Assembly: GCA_947095535.1 (NCBI GenBank)
Contig: OX352774.1
Coordinates: 113,897,996-113,961,995 of the forward strand
Source: Poecilobothrus nobilitatus
Taxonomy: Eukaryota; Arthropoda; Insecta; Diptera; Dolichopodidae
Reading direction: 5' to 3'
DNA length: 64,000 nucleotides
Positions 10,434 to 22,482 of this stretch are shown here, in pieces. The notes below the pieces were generated by a model, which worked only from the letters and a program-made list of their open reading frames with translations, made no database searches and was not told the origin of the DNA. The position numbers were made by a program, and so were the translations under genes. Position 1 is the stretch's first letter; each line of letters starts with the position of its first letter.

Positions 10434-13400
10434 GTCAATTATTTGGTTAACATACAGATAAAAAAGAATCAACTGTTTTGTTTTAGTTATTTCATATAAA
10501 ATCAACGCAACTCCCCTCTTCATTATATAAAATATTAAAATTGAGCATTGTATCTTAAAATTTTTATTGTTTTTTTTGTATTAAGTTTTTTACTGAATTT
10601 TTGTGTAATAATGGGTAGGTACATAATATAATATAATATATTAAATATTTATTATATACCTAATAACTTAATAATATTATCTTTTATATAATCCACCGAG
10701 ATTTAAGTATAGGTCAAACTTTTTTTTATAAGAACACACAAAAAAAACGACACTAAAATTTTTGTTGTAAGTTAATAATATTTAAAGCTATTAAAATAAA
10801 ATTTTAGTTTAAGTATACTTATGTTTCAATAACAAAAAGTAAATATTGTTCAAAAGTTTACAGTCATCGTCAAAAGTAATTGTACAAAATAATTTTTTTT
10901 TTCTTTTTTACTTTTTAAACTGAGTATTTGTTAAAATCAAATGAATTTTATTAAAATATTAGCCACCTAACGGTCATAAATATTATGGAAGTGAAATAAT
11001 TATGGCTTCGTTTTTTTTTTTTTTTTATTAGATTCTGAAAATAAGAGAAATTATAATTAACATTTTTATCATTTCTTTATTTAAACATTTAGTCGCAAAA
11101 AAAACTTTATGTGTATTTGAATATCATATGGTTTATATGTGTTATTGAATTATTGTAGATTGGTTTGTGTCTTCAATCAATTTCAGCACGATTTAACAAA
11201 TAAGTAAAAAATAGGAAAATGGTCGAACTTATAGCTTTACACACAGAAATTACAGAAGACATAATTCTTACGTATATACATATATATTATCATGAAAAGT
11301 ATTTAAAATTTTAAAACTTTGTTCAATTACAATTAATACTTCTTATCATTATTTTAGCGATTTCACTCAATTGTTTACTTTCAATTTATTTCATTCGGCT
11401 TCTTGCAATTTCGCGCTGATTTTAAATGTATGTTACATTACTTTTTGGCCACATATTAAAATTTTGCTTTACTCAAATTTCATTTAAATTTAAGGTTAAG
11501 TTGACGATATTTTTAGAAACTGTTAAAATTTTTTTTAGGTGACTGTTAATGTTTAATATCTAATAACACGAAAACAATTTCTTTTTTATTAATTCAATTT
11601 ATTACTTTGTGTATAGTAAAGTAACGTTTGACTATAAGTGTTTTCAGATAGCAGAAATTATTTTACTTATAAACAAAATGTTCTGAATTTATGACACAAA
11701 TTTGTTTTAATAGTGTTTCATTTTTTTTTTTGTTTTTTTATTATAACATGTTTTGTGTTTTTTTTTCTTTGACACTAACTAATACTAATTCATTTTTAGT
11801 GTTTTCAAATAAAGTGAAGTGATCTATCAATCACTGTGTGTAATATGATTTTTGGCGTTTTTATTTAATTTTGTTTTTTTGTTTTTTGATTTTTCTTATC
11901 AAAATTTTGGTTTTTTTTTTTGCAGATTTTTGTTTTTTGTTATAAAAATTGCGATTGTTGCTATAAATTTTTGACATAAATTGAATTATGGATTTTATAA
12001 AAAGGATTTTCATTCATTTATTTCTTTCTTCTTTTTTTTTTTCTGTCCTTTTTATACTAATGGATGATTATACATGAATAAGGAGTTTAAGGTGATTATT
12101 TAAGTGATTTTTTTGTAAAACTCTTTTTTGTTTTTCTATCATAAATTTTGATTGAAATTAATTCATCAGATTTCATTGTGTTATTAACGAGTTTGAAAAA
12201 TTTTTAGGATTCTTAAAGAAAATTCTTAAAGATTCTATAAATAAATCGGACTCATGAAAATTTCGTTGTATTGAAATTAAAATTTATATTTAAAATTTAT
12301 TTAGAAAATGTTAAATTTTGGATTTCATATAACCAAAAATAAGATCATCTCCACTCCAAATATAAGAAAAACGAGTTGTTGAATAATACATGAAAACCTG
12401 TCATTTGTTTTCTTGCTTGTGACTGGTACGATAATTTTTGAAGATTTTATTAAATATTTGATTAAACAAAAATTACTATTTTTAAGTTGGAGGAAATTTT
12501 AAAATACCCGCGCCCACAAATTTGATGATAGTTACACGAATTCTGTGATATTTACTAGTTCAGATATGAGTTAAGACACAAAGCTAAGACGTAAAACTTT
12601 AAAATCGTTTAATCAAATTTGATAAAATTAAATTTTTCTTAATTTATGCTAAAAATTAGTTTTTCATCAAATTTTAAGATAAAAATTTCGCGTTCCTGTA
12701 TTTTATTTTACTATCAGACAAATTTTTTATGTAGCTTTAAAATATAAAGTTGCCATACTCCTTTTATATCTGATACAAATCCAAACTTTCCTTTTATATC
12801 TGATACAAATCCAAACTATTTACAAAATTTCACTTCTTTCAGTTCGTTCATGTTCTTTTTAAAACAAAAAACTTTAAATATAGGGGAAATATTATATGCT
12901 ATAGACAAAAGTTTTTTCTGGCTAAAAGTCCAGTTTTATATTTCTTTATTAAAGTCTCGGAATTAATATTTCTTCAAAATACTCTATCCCATATCCCTTG
13001 TAGGTAGTTGTTAAAGATCTAAATTGTTAGGAAGAAACTTGGCAAGTGGATTACTGATTAAACAATTTTAGCCTCTTTTCAATACTAATGAATATTCTCT
13101 TAAAAAAAATAAGTACCTATATACGTATTTAATTTCATTAGTTTTTTATCATTTCGAAAATTTTCAAAAACAGGAACCCCTGACTTCTCTTCAAATCCTT
13201 CAAAATATAAAGTAAAGTTGAAAATTTTAAATTTTAATTTCATTAGAAAATTAAAGTTAAAAGTTTTCAATTAATTATAAAAAAAAAAATCAAAAAAACC
13301 GAAAAAAAAAAAATTCATAAAAAACCGAAAAAATCAAAAAAAAAAAAACTTTTTAACAAAATTTAATTTACTTTAAAATTTTCAGAACCCAATGCATAAC

Positions 13401-13639
13401 CCAATTCAAATAAAATAAAATGGAAAATATACACTTTAATTTTTTATATTTTAAACGAAAAGTTAAAGTTATAATTTTTTTTCTATTTTAAATTAAAAAT
13501 AGTAAATTTTTTAAATAAAAATCAAACAATCAATTAAACCTTGTTCTTTTTTTATTATACTAGAGATGGCTTATGGCTTTAAGTTTAAAAAAAATCATTT
13601 AAGAAATACCTCCAACAAATACATGTAATCAAAGAGTTG
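10434..13639. other. A+T-rich non-coding DNA with many T-runs
   Basis: No gene or repeat family member was recognised, apart from the 33-34-bp duplication at 12757-12823. Runs of 8 to 15 T or A are common around 11000-12050 and 13260-13360. Confidence 0.5.
12757..12823. repeat. Tandem duplication of a 33-34-bp unit
   Basis: CTTTTATATCTGATACAAAT followed by CCAAACT occurs twice back to back with essentially no difference. This implies a recent local duplication. Confidence 0.85.
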
Positions 13640-13892
13640 GGGATAAAATCTAGAAAGACATAATCCCAAAAGGCATAATCCAAAAAGAAAAAAAAATCCA
13701 GAAAAGATAAAAAACATCCAAAAAACATCCAAAAAGGCAAAATACAGAAAAATAATCCAGAAAAAAAATTCGGAAAATTTTTATTTTAAAATAGGTGCCA
13801 GAATTTGTTTAAAAATCCAAAAACAACTAAAGCCAGAAAAGGCTAAATTCAGAGAGGACAAAATTCGGAAAGGACAAAATCTAGATTTAATA
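13640..13892 (+). repeat. Minisatellite, left arm of a foldback-like structure
   Basis: Short degenerate units of the type AATCCAGAAAAGGCA are repeated: ATAATCCCAAAAGGCATAATCC, AATCCAGAAAAGATAAAAA, CAGAGAGGACAAAATTCGG, GGACAAAATCTAGATTT. The inner edge at 13878-13889 is the palindrome AAATCTAGATTT. The complement of this text occurs at 15518-15620 on the far side of family A copy A2. Long inverted arms built of short tandem units are the hallmark of Foldback-type elements (known); calling this one is inference. Confidence 0.6.
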
Positions 13893-13913
13893 TACTGTAA
13901 TTGGAAAACAAAC

Positions 13914-15492
13914 GAGGAAGAATACAGTTGCCTTTGTCAACTCTTAGATACCCGTACGAACCGTTAGTATGTTCACAGCCTGTCACTCTGCTTACAATAT
14001 TATTTTTTAATATTTTAGAGTTTTAAAATAATTTGGGTGAATTTTATAATTTCTAGAACTATGGATTGTACATATATTCAAACTATATGTTTATATGCAC
14101 ATTCTTCAAAAGCAGATTTTAACCTTCCACATAACGATTATCAATCCAAAACTTTTTCAAATATTCTATAGTACCATTTAATACTAAGCGGTAAATGTAT
14201 ATTAAATTTACTAAGTACAAAACAGTAAATATAATTTTAAATATTATATTATATTATATTTAAATATTCCATTGACAGAAAAATTTCTTATAAGTACAAT
14301 AAAATACATATATGTATGTAAATACGGCGCTATATAATATACATCTATACTCTTATCATTCATTCATCAGTGACATATACGATATGTAAATAAACATGAT
14401 ATTATATAAGTATGTATATATATCAATATCATATAAATAAAAATTCTTCAAGCAACCGTTATGTTGTTTATTTATTTACATTTTTTTGTACTACGCATTA
14501 TATCCTCAACAATTTCAAATTATCGAGTAAAACAAAATGCAAAATATTCGTTAAAGAAATTTGTTAGAAAATTTGAAAAAATCAAGTAACATTTTCGTCA
14601 ATTATAAAGTAACCCGATATTATTAAAAAAAGTTGTTAACAGAAACAAGAGTATAATGTTCAAGCTTTAATTTTTGTGTATTACTTCAAAAAAATTTTAA
14701 CAGGTGTTCAAGTTACAGGTGTTTAAAAATAGGAAATTTTCAGTTTTTGACCCCTTACAGCTTCTAAACGGGGGGTGATACAAAAAAAATTTCTGAAATG
14801 ACTTACTTGACTTATTTTCAAAGATCTAACTTCTGTCAAAATTTCAAGTTTCCAACTTAAACCGTTTAGAAGATGGAAGGGTTAAAGGATTTCTTAAAAT
14901 TTTAGTTTCGCATAACGGTAAATTAAGACACCGTATGCCATAAGTATATATTTATTGTATATATACTTTTAAAGCTAGTAAAAGCAGTAATCGGTTGCCG
15001 TTCAAAATGAAGATATATCTTATACAACTTGTGCTATAACAATTTAAATATAGAGCTTTTTTAACCTTTGTGGAGCTGTTACTCCGTAACGGGTGGGGCT
15101 ACAAAAAAAAGTGATTAAAAATAAAATTAATATTTTTGTGACATCTATCAGCAGTTAAAATTTCATAGCTCTATTTCGAAAAAAATGTAGGGATCCAAAA
15201 GTTAGGTGTTCGAGAGCTACCCGAAGTTTTGGTCGGAACTTAACAAAAAAAAATAGGGAATATAAAAATTGCTCCTAGAATATTGTGTGTAAATTTCAAG
15301 ATTTTAGCTTTCTTAGTTTTTGAGTTAGCGTGCCGACGGACGGACGGACGGGCAAAGCTTAATCGACTCAAATTTGATTCTGATCCGATCCATACCTTTG
15401 AAGGTATATCTATAGCTTGCTTATTTCGAGGTGTTACAAACGGAGGAGTAATTTTATTATACCCGATATTTATTGTACGGGTATAAAAATTA
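13914..15492 (-). mobile_element. Family A non-autonomous element, copy A2 (inverted relative to A1)
   Basis: On the minus strand this copy reproduces A1 from the ATACCCGTACAATA tip (15470-15485) through a shortened GTCC core (15335-15350). It continues through GTTACGGAGTAACAGC (15070-15090), the CACATAACGGTAAATT equivalent near 14918 and the CACCCCCCGTTTAGAAGC block near 14770. The TCGTACGGGTAT end is at 13952-13963 and the shared GAGGAAGAATACAG edge near 13915. Identity to A1 looks high (perhaps nine in ten bases by eye; not computed). Its hairpin arm has one change (AAAGGCAACT). An open frame at 15283 is a read-through. Confidence 0.8.
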
Positions 15493-15517
15493 TACTTAGT
15501 TTTTATATTAGGTACAT

Positions 15518-15620
15518 TTTAAATCTAGATTTTCTTTTTTCTGAATTTTCTCCTCTCTGAATGTAGTCTTTTGTGGATTCTGGATTTGGTCTTTTGTGGA
15601 TTCTATATTTTATTCTGCAC
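15518..15620 (-). repeat. Minisatellite, right arm of the foldback-like structure
   Basis: AAATCTAGATTTTC, then CTGAATTTTCTCCTCTCTGAA, then GTCTTTTGTGGATTCTGGAT twice. Read on the minus strand this is the AATCCAGAA / CAGAGAGGA / AAATCTAGATTT text of the left arm at 13640-13892. It is shorter than the left arm, about 100 bp against 250. Confidence 0.6.
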
Positions 15621-16555
15621 CCACATCAAATTACATTCAAATACGAATTGAAGACTTCGTAATGTAAGCGTAATTCAAACTTTGCACGTGCTTATTTATT
15701 TTATAAAAAACAAAAAAAAAATACTTAGAACTTTTGAACTTTGAATTCATAAAAGGAACAATAATTACTTTATTGTATTTAATTTTATTTTAAAGTTTGA
15801 GAAAATTGAAAATTTTTTTTAATAAAATAAAGAAAAAAAGTTAAAGGAAAATAATAGATTAATTACATATTTTAAAAATCCAATTATTTTAAAAATCGTA
15901 AATACACCTACGATTTTTAAGGACAAAAATAATGAATTATAAAACTGGCGCATCTATAGGTATATATTTAAGTATGTAGGTACAAAATAATTTAATATAA
16001 TTAATGAAGAAGAAAAAAAAGATTTTGAAAAGCTAATAATATTATACATACGTGTACATTTAAATAGACAATGCCTACATAACTTAATACCCAAAATGAA
16101 AAATTATTTCGCTTATAGTCAGCAATTCACATAAAATTATATGGAAAAAATAGAGTGGACAATTTAAAAAATCTTAGATCTGTTATGTAAAACTTCAAAT
16201 AGTTCTTAATAGTATAATACAAAATGGAAAAGGTAAGACTCACTTGACCATTCACTATAAAAGAATATTTAAGGAAGAAATAGAATAAATTTCTATTATA
16301 ATCAGACAAGCACAAAAATCTAATGAAATAATGGTGAAAAGATAAAAAAGAATAAAGTGAAAAGATAAAAAAATTTACTATCTCCCAAATTAAGCAAAAC
16401 TCACGAAGCAATTACCTAATTAAACTATAGTAACATAAAATTTCAGAACTCCAAAAAGTAATTAATTTGACAGAAAAAGAATCAGTTAAAAGAAGGACAT
16501 CAGGATTCTAATATGATAATTTATCAAAAAACAAAACCTAAGAATGAAGCGGAAA
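15621..16555. other. Non-coding DNA, nothing recognised
   Basis: A 94-codon reverse open frame at 16127-16411 is hydrophobic and composition-driven (rich in F, L, Y, I). It has no domain I recognise, so I do not call it a gene. Confidence 0.5.
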
Positions 16556-16559
16556 GTAT

Positions 16560-16830
16560 TCTGGAAAAGAGAAGTAACTGCTAACGAGCTCTGAATATTA
16601 ACTGGTAAGTAAAAAAAGCTAAAGAAATTAAAAAAAGAAAATAAAAGAGGAATGATACATCTAGAATGGGAACTCCAAGACCAAGCATCTCAGAAACCGT
16701 GATTGACTTAATTACGCTTCATATTCATGTAATTCATGTGTAAGAAATCTCAGAAAGCCTAACATAAAGATATCTAATTATGACCATATTGCGTGCTTAC
16801 AAGTGAAGAAAGGATCTCCAAATCATTTTT
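16560..16830 (+). pseudogene. Candidate non-LTR retrotransposon endonuclease remnant
   Basis: One frame gives GTPRPSISETVIDLITLHIH at about 16668-16727, resembling the G-x-PT-(x)n-S-x-IDLTLxS motif of R1/Jockey-type endonucleases. About 20 codons on, a second frame gives ISNYDHIACLQVKKG (about 16769-16813), resembling the SDHxxI motif that ends the domain. Spacing and order fit, but the frame is broken, SDH reads YDH, and nothing downstream is recognisable. This is a weak call from motif memory alone. Confidence 0.35.
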
Positions 16831-17084
16831 TGTTTCATTTTAAAAACACAAATTTTAATTAATGGAAATTAAATTTAAAAAAAAAATGAACAGTAAGAAA
16901 ATTAAAATGAAAAATATAATTTATGCAAATGATAGACAATTATTATTAAAGAACAGGTACTATTACAACCGATATAATTGACTATAATTTAAAAAGAAAA
17001 AATTAAAGTACATTTACATTCACCTGCCAACATAAGATGTAGTTAAAAGAAACTTTTAATTATATCAAAATTTTTCCTACTAAG

Positions 17085-18165
17085 TTTTTAGAACATTTCC
17101 AAAAAAAATTTAAAAAATTTGCCTATTAGTTTAATTCTATCCGTTCGTCTGTTTACAAAACTTATACACCGTTAAAGATAGAGCAGTGAAATGTTAACCA
17201 TGGGTAGGTTATATGAAAACGAAATGTTCCATGATTTGTCTTCCTTGAGAATTTCGGCGCGCATTTTACATAGAGCCTTAAAATTTTGAGATAAGAAAGA
17301 ACTTTCAGAATTAGTATAAGTTTCCTCAGAAAATTTTTTGTGCCACATTATGTTTAATAGCTATTAATGGGCTCAAAAAATTGAAAATTTGCTATTTTTA
17401 GTCACCTGTAAGTTAGGCACCTGTATAAATTTTTGTTGCGGTAAGACATAAAAATTAAAGCTTCAATAATATATATTTACGTAGGTTAACGGGTTTCTTA
17501 GTTGTATAGTGTTACGAAGTTACAGCCTCTCAAAATTGTTAAAAAAACATTATTTACAAATGTATATATCTCAGGTTCTGATTTGTAGTTTTATAATCTA
17601 AAAAAGCTAGAAGATCGAAACTCTTCTTACCTTTTAAAAAACAGTATCAATATTATGCAATATTTTGCAATTTACTATTTAAATTTACCGTTATGTGAAG
17701 ACCAAATTTTGCATGATTTTTCTTTCTTTATAACTCTGTCATGTTTTTAATTAGAACGTTAAAATTTTAAGAGGAGAAACACCTTTTAGAATTTTAAGTA
17801 TGAGCTGTCTTAGAAATTTTTTTGTACCACCCTCTGTTTAAGAACTATTACGGCTCATAAATTGAAAATTTGCTATTTTTAAACACCTATAACTTAGGCC
17901 TGAACAAATTTTTTCATCATAAAAGGCAAATAGTAATGCTTCAACTTTATAATTTTACATAATGTGTTAATGGTTTTTCTTAATTATGTAGAGTTCCCTC
18001 AAAATTGATGAAAGTGTCTCTTTATTTTTAATATTTTTTTCTTATCATATGAAATTCTAAGAAAATTTTCAAATATTTATGCAAGTCACAATTCAAAACA
18101 GTTTTTATTGTCTTTTGAAAATATGCTCCTTTAAAAAACGTTGGTTTACATTCTAACTTGTTTAT
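17085..18165 (+). mobile_element. Family B element, copy B2
   Basis: The left end is TTAGAACATTTCCAAAAAAA with a TTTGCCTATTAGTTT second half. A short CCGTTCGTCTG core follows and CAAAACTTATACACCGTTAAA. Internal modules occur twice: TAAATTTACCGTTATGTGAAG at 17682, and the block CACCCTCTGTTTAAGAACTATTA (17829) with AACACCTATAACTTAGG, preceded by a weaker copy at 17340-17420. The right end is TATTGTCTTTTGAAAATATGC (about 18106) followed by AACGTTGGTTTACATTCT. At about 1.08 kb it is near full length and has no coding capacity. Confidence 0.8.
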
Positions 18166-18887
18166 TATTTAAAAATAAAAATCAAATATAATTTTATTAA
18201 CTGTATAATTTTAGTAATAACTACAAATGAAAAATAAAAAAGTTCATTTTATTTAGGTAAAATAATAATAAAAAATAAATTTTTTTTTTTTTTCGAAAAT
18301 CCAACATATATACAATAATTAAAAAAGTTGATTCTTCCTTCCGCATTTATAAGGGTTTTTAAAAATTATATTATTATGATTTACTGTTATACATTGTCCT
18401 TTTAATTTATTTTAAATAATAAAAAGTTTTAATAACATAAAATATAAAATCAAACCAAATCCATTACTTATATAATAATATGCACATAAGTTTATATAAA
18501 TTTATATGTATAGTATGTAATGTATTATATATTATCTATATATATATATATATATATATTTCAATATATGTATGTCAAACTCAAATAAGCGCATATCTAG
18601 TAAGAGAAAAGAATGATTATAATACTTAAACAATTTATTAACGAAATAAAATTAAATTTAAATAATAAAGTAAAAAAAATTAACGTTCTTGGAATTACAG
18701 TATTTAAGAATTTTAAATATTTATTAGTAGCTTTAAAATAAATATTATTGTTTATTCATTGTAAAGTTTTATTTGGAAATAGTATAGTGAAATGGTTTTA
18801 AAGGTCAGTTTATAGTAATTAATTTGAAATCAAAATATCTTTTACAAGTGTAGGTGCAAATTGTTAATAGACACTAAAGCAGAATGA
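18166..18887. other. A+T-rich non-coding DNA with a TA microsatellite
   Basis: A perfect TA run is at about 18536-18559. No gene recognised. Confidence 0.5.
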
Positions 18888-18960
18888 ATAAACAACACTC
18901 CCTTTTTTGACCGAAGAATAGATTGGCATCTTTGGTAGCAACTGATTTACTTTTTTGCTT
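18888..18960 (-). mobile_element. SINE-C fragment
   Basis: On the minus strand it reads CCAATCTATTCTTCGGTCAAA followed by AAAAGGGAGTGTTGTTTATTC. This matches the A-box region of SINE-C (CCTATTGTTTGGTCAAAAAAG then GGAGGTGGTGTTTT). It stops before the T-arm, so only about 70 bp is left. Confidence 0.55.
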
Positions 18961-20877
18961 AGTAAAAGTTATTTTATGGTCTTACAAGAAGATACCTTAA
19001 TTTTAATCGTACGTTTGATTTGAAATAGTGAACTATGATACATAGTTTCCAAACTAAAACGAAAAATTTTTAAAAATCAGCGGTTTTTTGACATTGAACA
19101 AAATTTAACGATTATTAAAATAGATAGTAGGCATATTTAAATAGATATTTTAATTGCCTATAAATTTTTTCAATATTAAAATTCCGATAATCACTTTTTT
19201 TTTCAGAAAATCAGAAAAGTTAAGAAAGAGGAAGAGGACTCTAAAAATAAGTAAAATATATTTTTGACCAAAAAATTATTTTAATTTTTAAAATATGTTT
19301 AAAGCCTCTTTTAAATGAGTTTAAGTAAATTTGGAATTCTTATTTCTAACATTTGACAATTACAATACATACATACAATTGGAAATTTTAGGAAGCTACT
19401 ACTAAGCCGTTAGAATAAAAGATGAAATCAAATCATATATTTTGTATATAAGAAGAAAATAATTCAAAAGATATTTTAATTAAGTATATTTTATGGATAA
19501 AATTTGAATTTTAGATGTCACGTCAAAAGCACGTCAAAAACATAGGTCAAAACCTTGACCTACCTTGATATAATTTAATCGCTAAAGAAAAGTACTTGAC
19601 TAAACCTATGGCTTAACCTTCAAATAAAAAATAACTTGAATTATTTTAACCATTATGTGGGTATATAAATCCATTTAATCCATTTTTTTTTTGGTTTTAA
19701 TTTTATCTCTGGTCTAAAAGTTGCAAAAAAAATTAACAAATAAAAAATATATATAACGGGTCATTAATGCATATGTAATTGTAGTAAATCAAGAAACCTC
19801 ATAGCTGCCTAATAAAAAAATTCAAAACGTGCAATTTATTCATGAAAATACCAACCAAAAAGCACTTTAGTCGAACCATCAAACATAAAAAAAACCCATT
19901 CAGAATAAAAATTAACCATTTATATGAGAAAAGTAAAAAAAAAAAAAAATTTCAACCAAAACAGTAAAAAAAAAAAAAATTTTTCCTTATATTGTCCCAC
20001 AATAGTATAAACAGTTACAGGAATGAATTATAAAAAAAAACTAAAAAAAAAAAAAAAACAATTGTGATCCTTTTTTTATTATATTTTATATCCTTTGTTA
20101 TTTTCAATATTTTTTATTTTTTTTTAAATAAAAGTTTGTGTTTGTTTTTAGTTTTTAAAAAGCTTGACAGGAACTTCTTTATTTTTATACCTTATTTTTT
20201 TAGCTTATAAACAAAAATTCTAAAATTTATTAGTTTTTACAATTTTTTATATTTCAGTTTTCCTTTTTTTTTTTTTTTGTTTTATTTTATTGAAGAAAAA
20301 TATAAAGTTTTGGTTTTAATATTAAAAGACATATTTAGTTTTTGGTTTTAGTGTAGTAAGGATTCCTTTTTGAAATAGTACAAAATAAATAGCTACACAG
20401 TATACTAATTCAAAAATGTTAAGTACTTGAATGAAGTTTAAGTTTTTCTTTTTTGATAATTTAATTTTTTTTTTTTTTTTGATTATTTTGTTTGCGGTTT
20501 TACATAAAAAAAAAAGTAGTGTAATATATATATTCAGTATTTAGTACAGAGTGGTTAAAAAAAAATGTACATGTATTTTTTTAACATTTATTTTGGGGGC
20601 GATTTACTGGTGATGAATGATGATTCACTGTAGGCTCCTTCAGCATTACACTTTATTTTCCTGCAGTTATAATGAATATTTTCTTTAGAAATGAAACACA
20701 GTGTACCAAAACAAATGTACTTGGAATTGTTACACCATTGTGAGATTTAATTTACTTAATTTTAAGCTTTAATAATGTTAACAGTTCAGTTATCATATAA
20801 AATTTTGCAGTAGAAAAATTTCTTTTGAATCAAAATGTTATTTAACTAACCTAGTTGTGTTTGGAACAGTTTTTTTA
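18961..20877. other. Non-coding DNA; palindromic AGGTCA pair at 19544; island at 20590-20720
   Basis: No gene seen. AGGTCAAAACCTTGACCT at 19544-19561 is an inverted pair of nuclear-receptor-like half-sites. The stretch 20590-20720 is less A+T-rich and free of long homopolymers (GGGGGCGATTTACTGG, TCACTGTAGGCTCCTTCAGC) between blocks of T-runs. I cannot assign it to a gene or repeat. It could be a conserved element or a worn transposon. Confidence 0.4.
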
Positions 20878-21072
20878 TTTTTTTTTTTTTGCGAGGGTAG
20901 GTGGAAATCATCGACATACACTACAGAGGAGTGAAAACAAGCACGAGACCGTTATGTGTTTGTGGGGCTTTAACCCACAAAACACCACCTCCCTTTTTTG
21001 ACCAAACAATAGGTTATACGACCTTTAGTACTAATGTACTGCCTGGTCAGAGGAAGTTGAGTTAAAGAATGA
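20878..21072 (-). mobile_element. SINE-C copy (near complete)
   Basis: The minus strand reads TTTAACTCAACTTCCTCTGAC, CAGGCAGTACATTAGTACT, CCTATTGTTTGGTCAAAAAA, GGGAGGTGGTGTTTTGTG, GGTTAAAGCCCCAC (B-box-like, in a GTGGG/CCCAC stem). It ends GTCGATGATTTCCACCTACC, CTCGC and the A tail (the T-run at 20871-20890). TGACCA near the start can pair with the TGGTCA that overlaps the A box. Confidence 0.8.
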
Positions 21073-21265
21073 AAATAGATTTCTTTGTTTGGCTTTGTTG
21101 TCTTTGTTTTTTCTATTGTGTTCTTAATTCAATTTATCGCAGTATCATTTAATTGGTTTTCAATTGATAATTTTAAATCTACAATCTGCCGTAAGTCCCC
21201 ATTGCTTATTTTTTTTTTTTGCCACTATATTCCACATATGATTTTAAGACGCTTATTAGTAAATG

Positions 21266-21392
21266 GCTCGAATGCATAAAAATGAGCTTGAACTCAAATC
21301 CCACTTTTTCATGCAAAATTTACGGTAGAACTCGCATTTTTGTTTGGAAAAGTGAGGTTTGAGTTCAAGCTCAGTTTTATGCATATGACCAA
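21266..21392. mobile_element. Family H hairpin MITE, copy 1
   Basis: Long terminal inverted repeats of about 40 bp (left 21268-21310, right 21346-21388) flank a spacer of about 35 bp. The left arm is CGAATGCATAAAAATGAGCTTGAACTCAAATCCCACTTTTTC. The right arm is its near-perfect complement ending in TTTTATGCAT. The spacer carries CTCGCATTTTTGTTTGG. The whole unit recurs at 45101-45232. Short open frames on both strands are palindrome by-products. Confidence 0.85.
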
Positions 21393-22440
21393 ATACTTTA
21401 GATTTCCAGGTGATGTTACAGCAGTTTTCTATCTTAAATACATATATGTTTTTTTTCAATTTTCAGTTCAACTTATGTCCATTCAAATCTTACTTTTTTT
21501 TTTTTTTTGTATTATATCATGAAGAATCAGATAAAGAGATAAAAAAATCAGATAAAAGGAAAAGGAAAAGAAGGATGAAATTTTTATTTTCTATTACCAG
21601 CATTCGATTAATTTATTACTGTAAGGCGAGAAATGATAATATGGGGAGTTATCGAAGGTTTCAATAATGTCGCTTCTCTAAACTAATTATATAAAACTTC
21701 ATAAATTTGGACTAAACCGAGTTTATATAATAGATAAAAATTTTGAAAATAATAATAAGTATATTTTATTTATTTAAAATGAATAAATAAATTTTTTTAA
21801 TAGGCTTAAATATACGTTTTAGAGTAGGTACATATTATAAATTAAAAATTATATTTTTATTAAATCAAAAAAAAAAATTTATAAAATTTCCCATATCTTG
21901 TAGAATTTCATATATTATTATATACCATTATATTAAATAACTTTTTGACTTTAATTTCCCTGTAATATATACAATATATATATATATATTTAACTTTAAA
22001 TATAATTTTTAATTTTGATCCCAATTTTAAACATTATTTACAACATAAAAAATAATTATACTTTTAAATTTAGTAGAATAGATTTTTTAGAAGGTTTCAA
22101 ATTTCTCCAATTTTTTTTTTTTTTATTATTATTTTTCCTTTTCTTTTTTTTTTTTTCATTTCACTGAAATTTAATCCAATTTTTATTACCTACATATAAT
22201 AAACATGACTTGAATATAAGTACATAATATATACTTGTATATATGTATAAGTAAACTACTAAATATATATAACAAATTAATGCAATATAATAAAAAATAA
22301 AAAATAAAAATAAAATTTTTTTTTTTTTTTAAAGAAAATTGTTTTAAAACTTTAATATTATTTTCACCAAAATTTATTACATAAAGCATATTGGCTTTTA
22401 AGGAAAACTTTCAGTCAATAAAAGTGTTTGAGTGTATTTT

Positions 22441-22482
22441 GTTTGTTTGTTTTTGTTTTTGTTTTTGTTTTTGTTTTTATTT
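22441..22482 (+). repeat. (GTTTTT)n simple repeat
   Basis: GTTTGTTTG followed by about five GTTTTT units. Confidence 0.9.

Noticed and set aside
10127..10450. Longest open frame (107 codons, +)
   Set aside because: Its second half is SINE-A copy 3 read antisense; the first half is A+T-biased with no domain.
16127..16411. 94-codon reverse frame, hydrophobic
   Set aside because: The F/L/Y/I richness is what T-rich DNA gives by chance; no signal peptide pattern or family.
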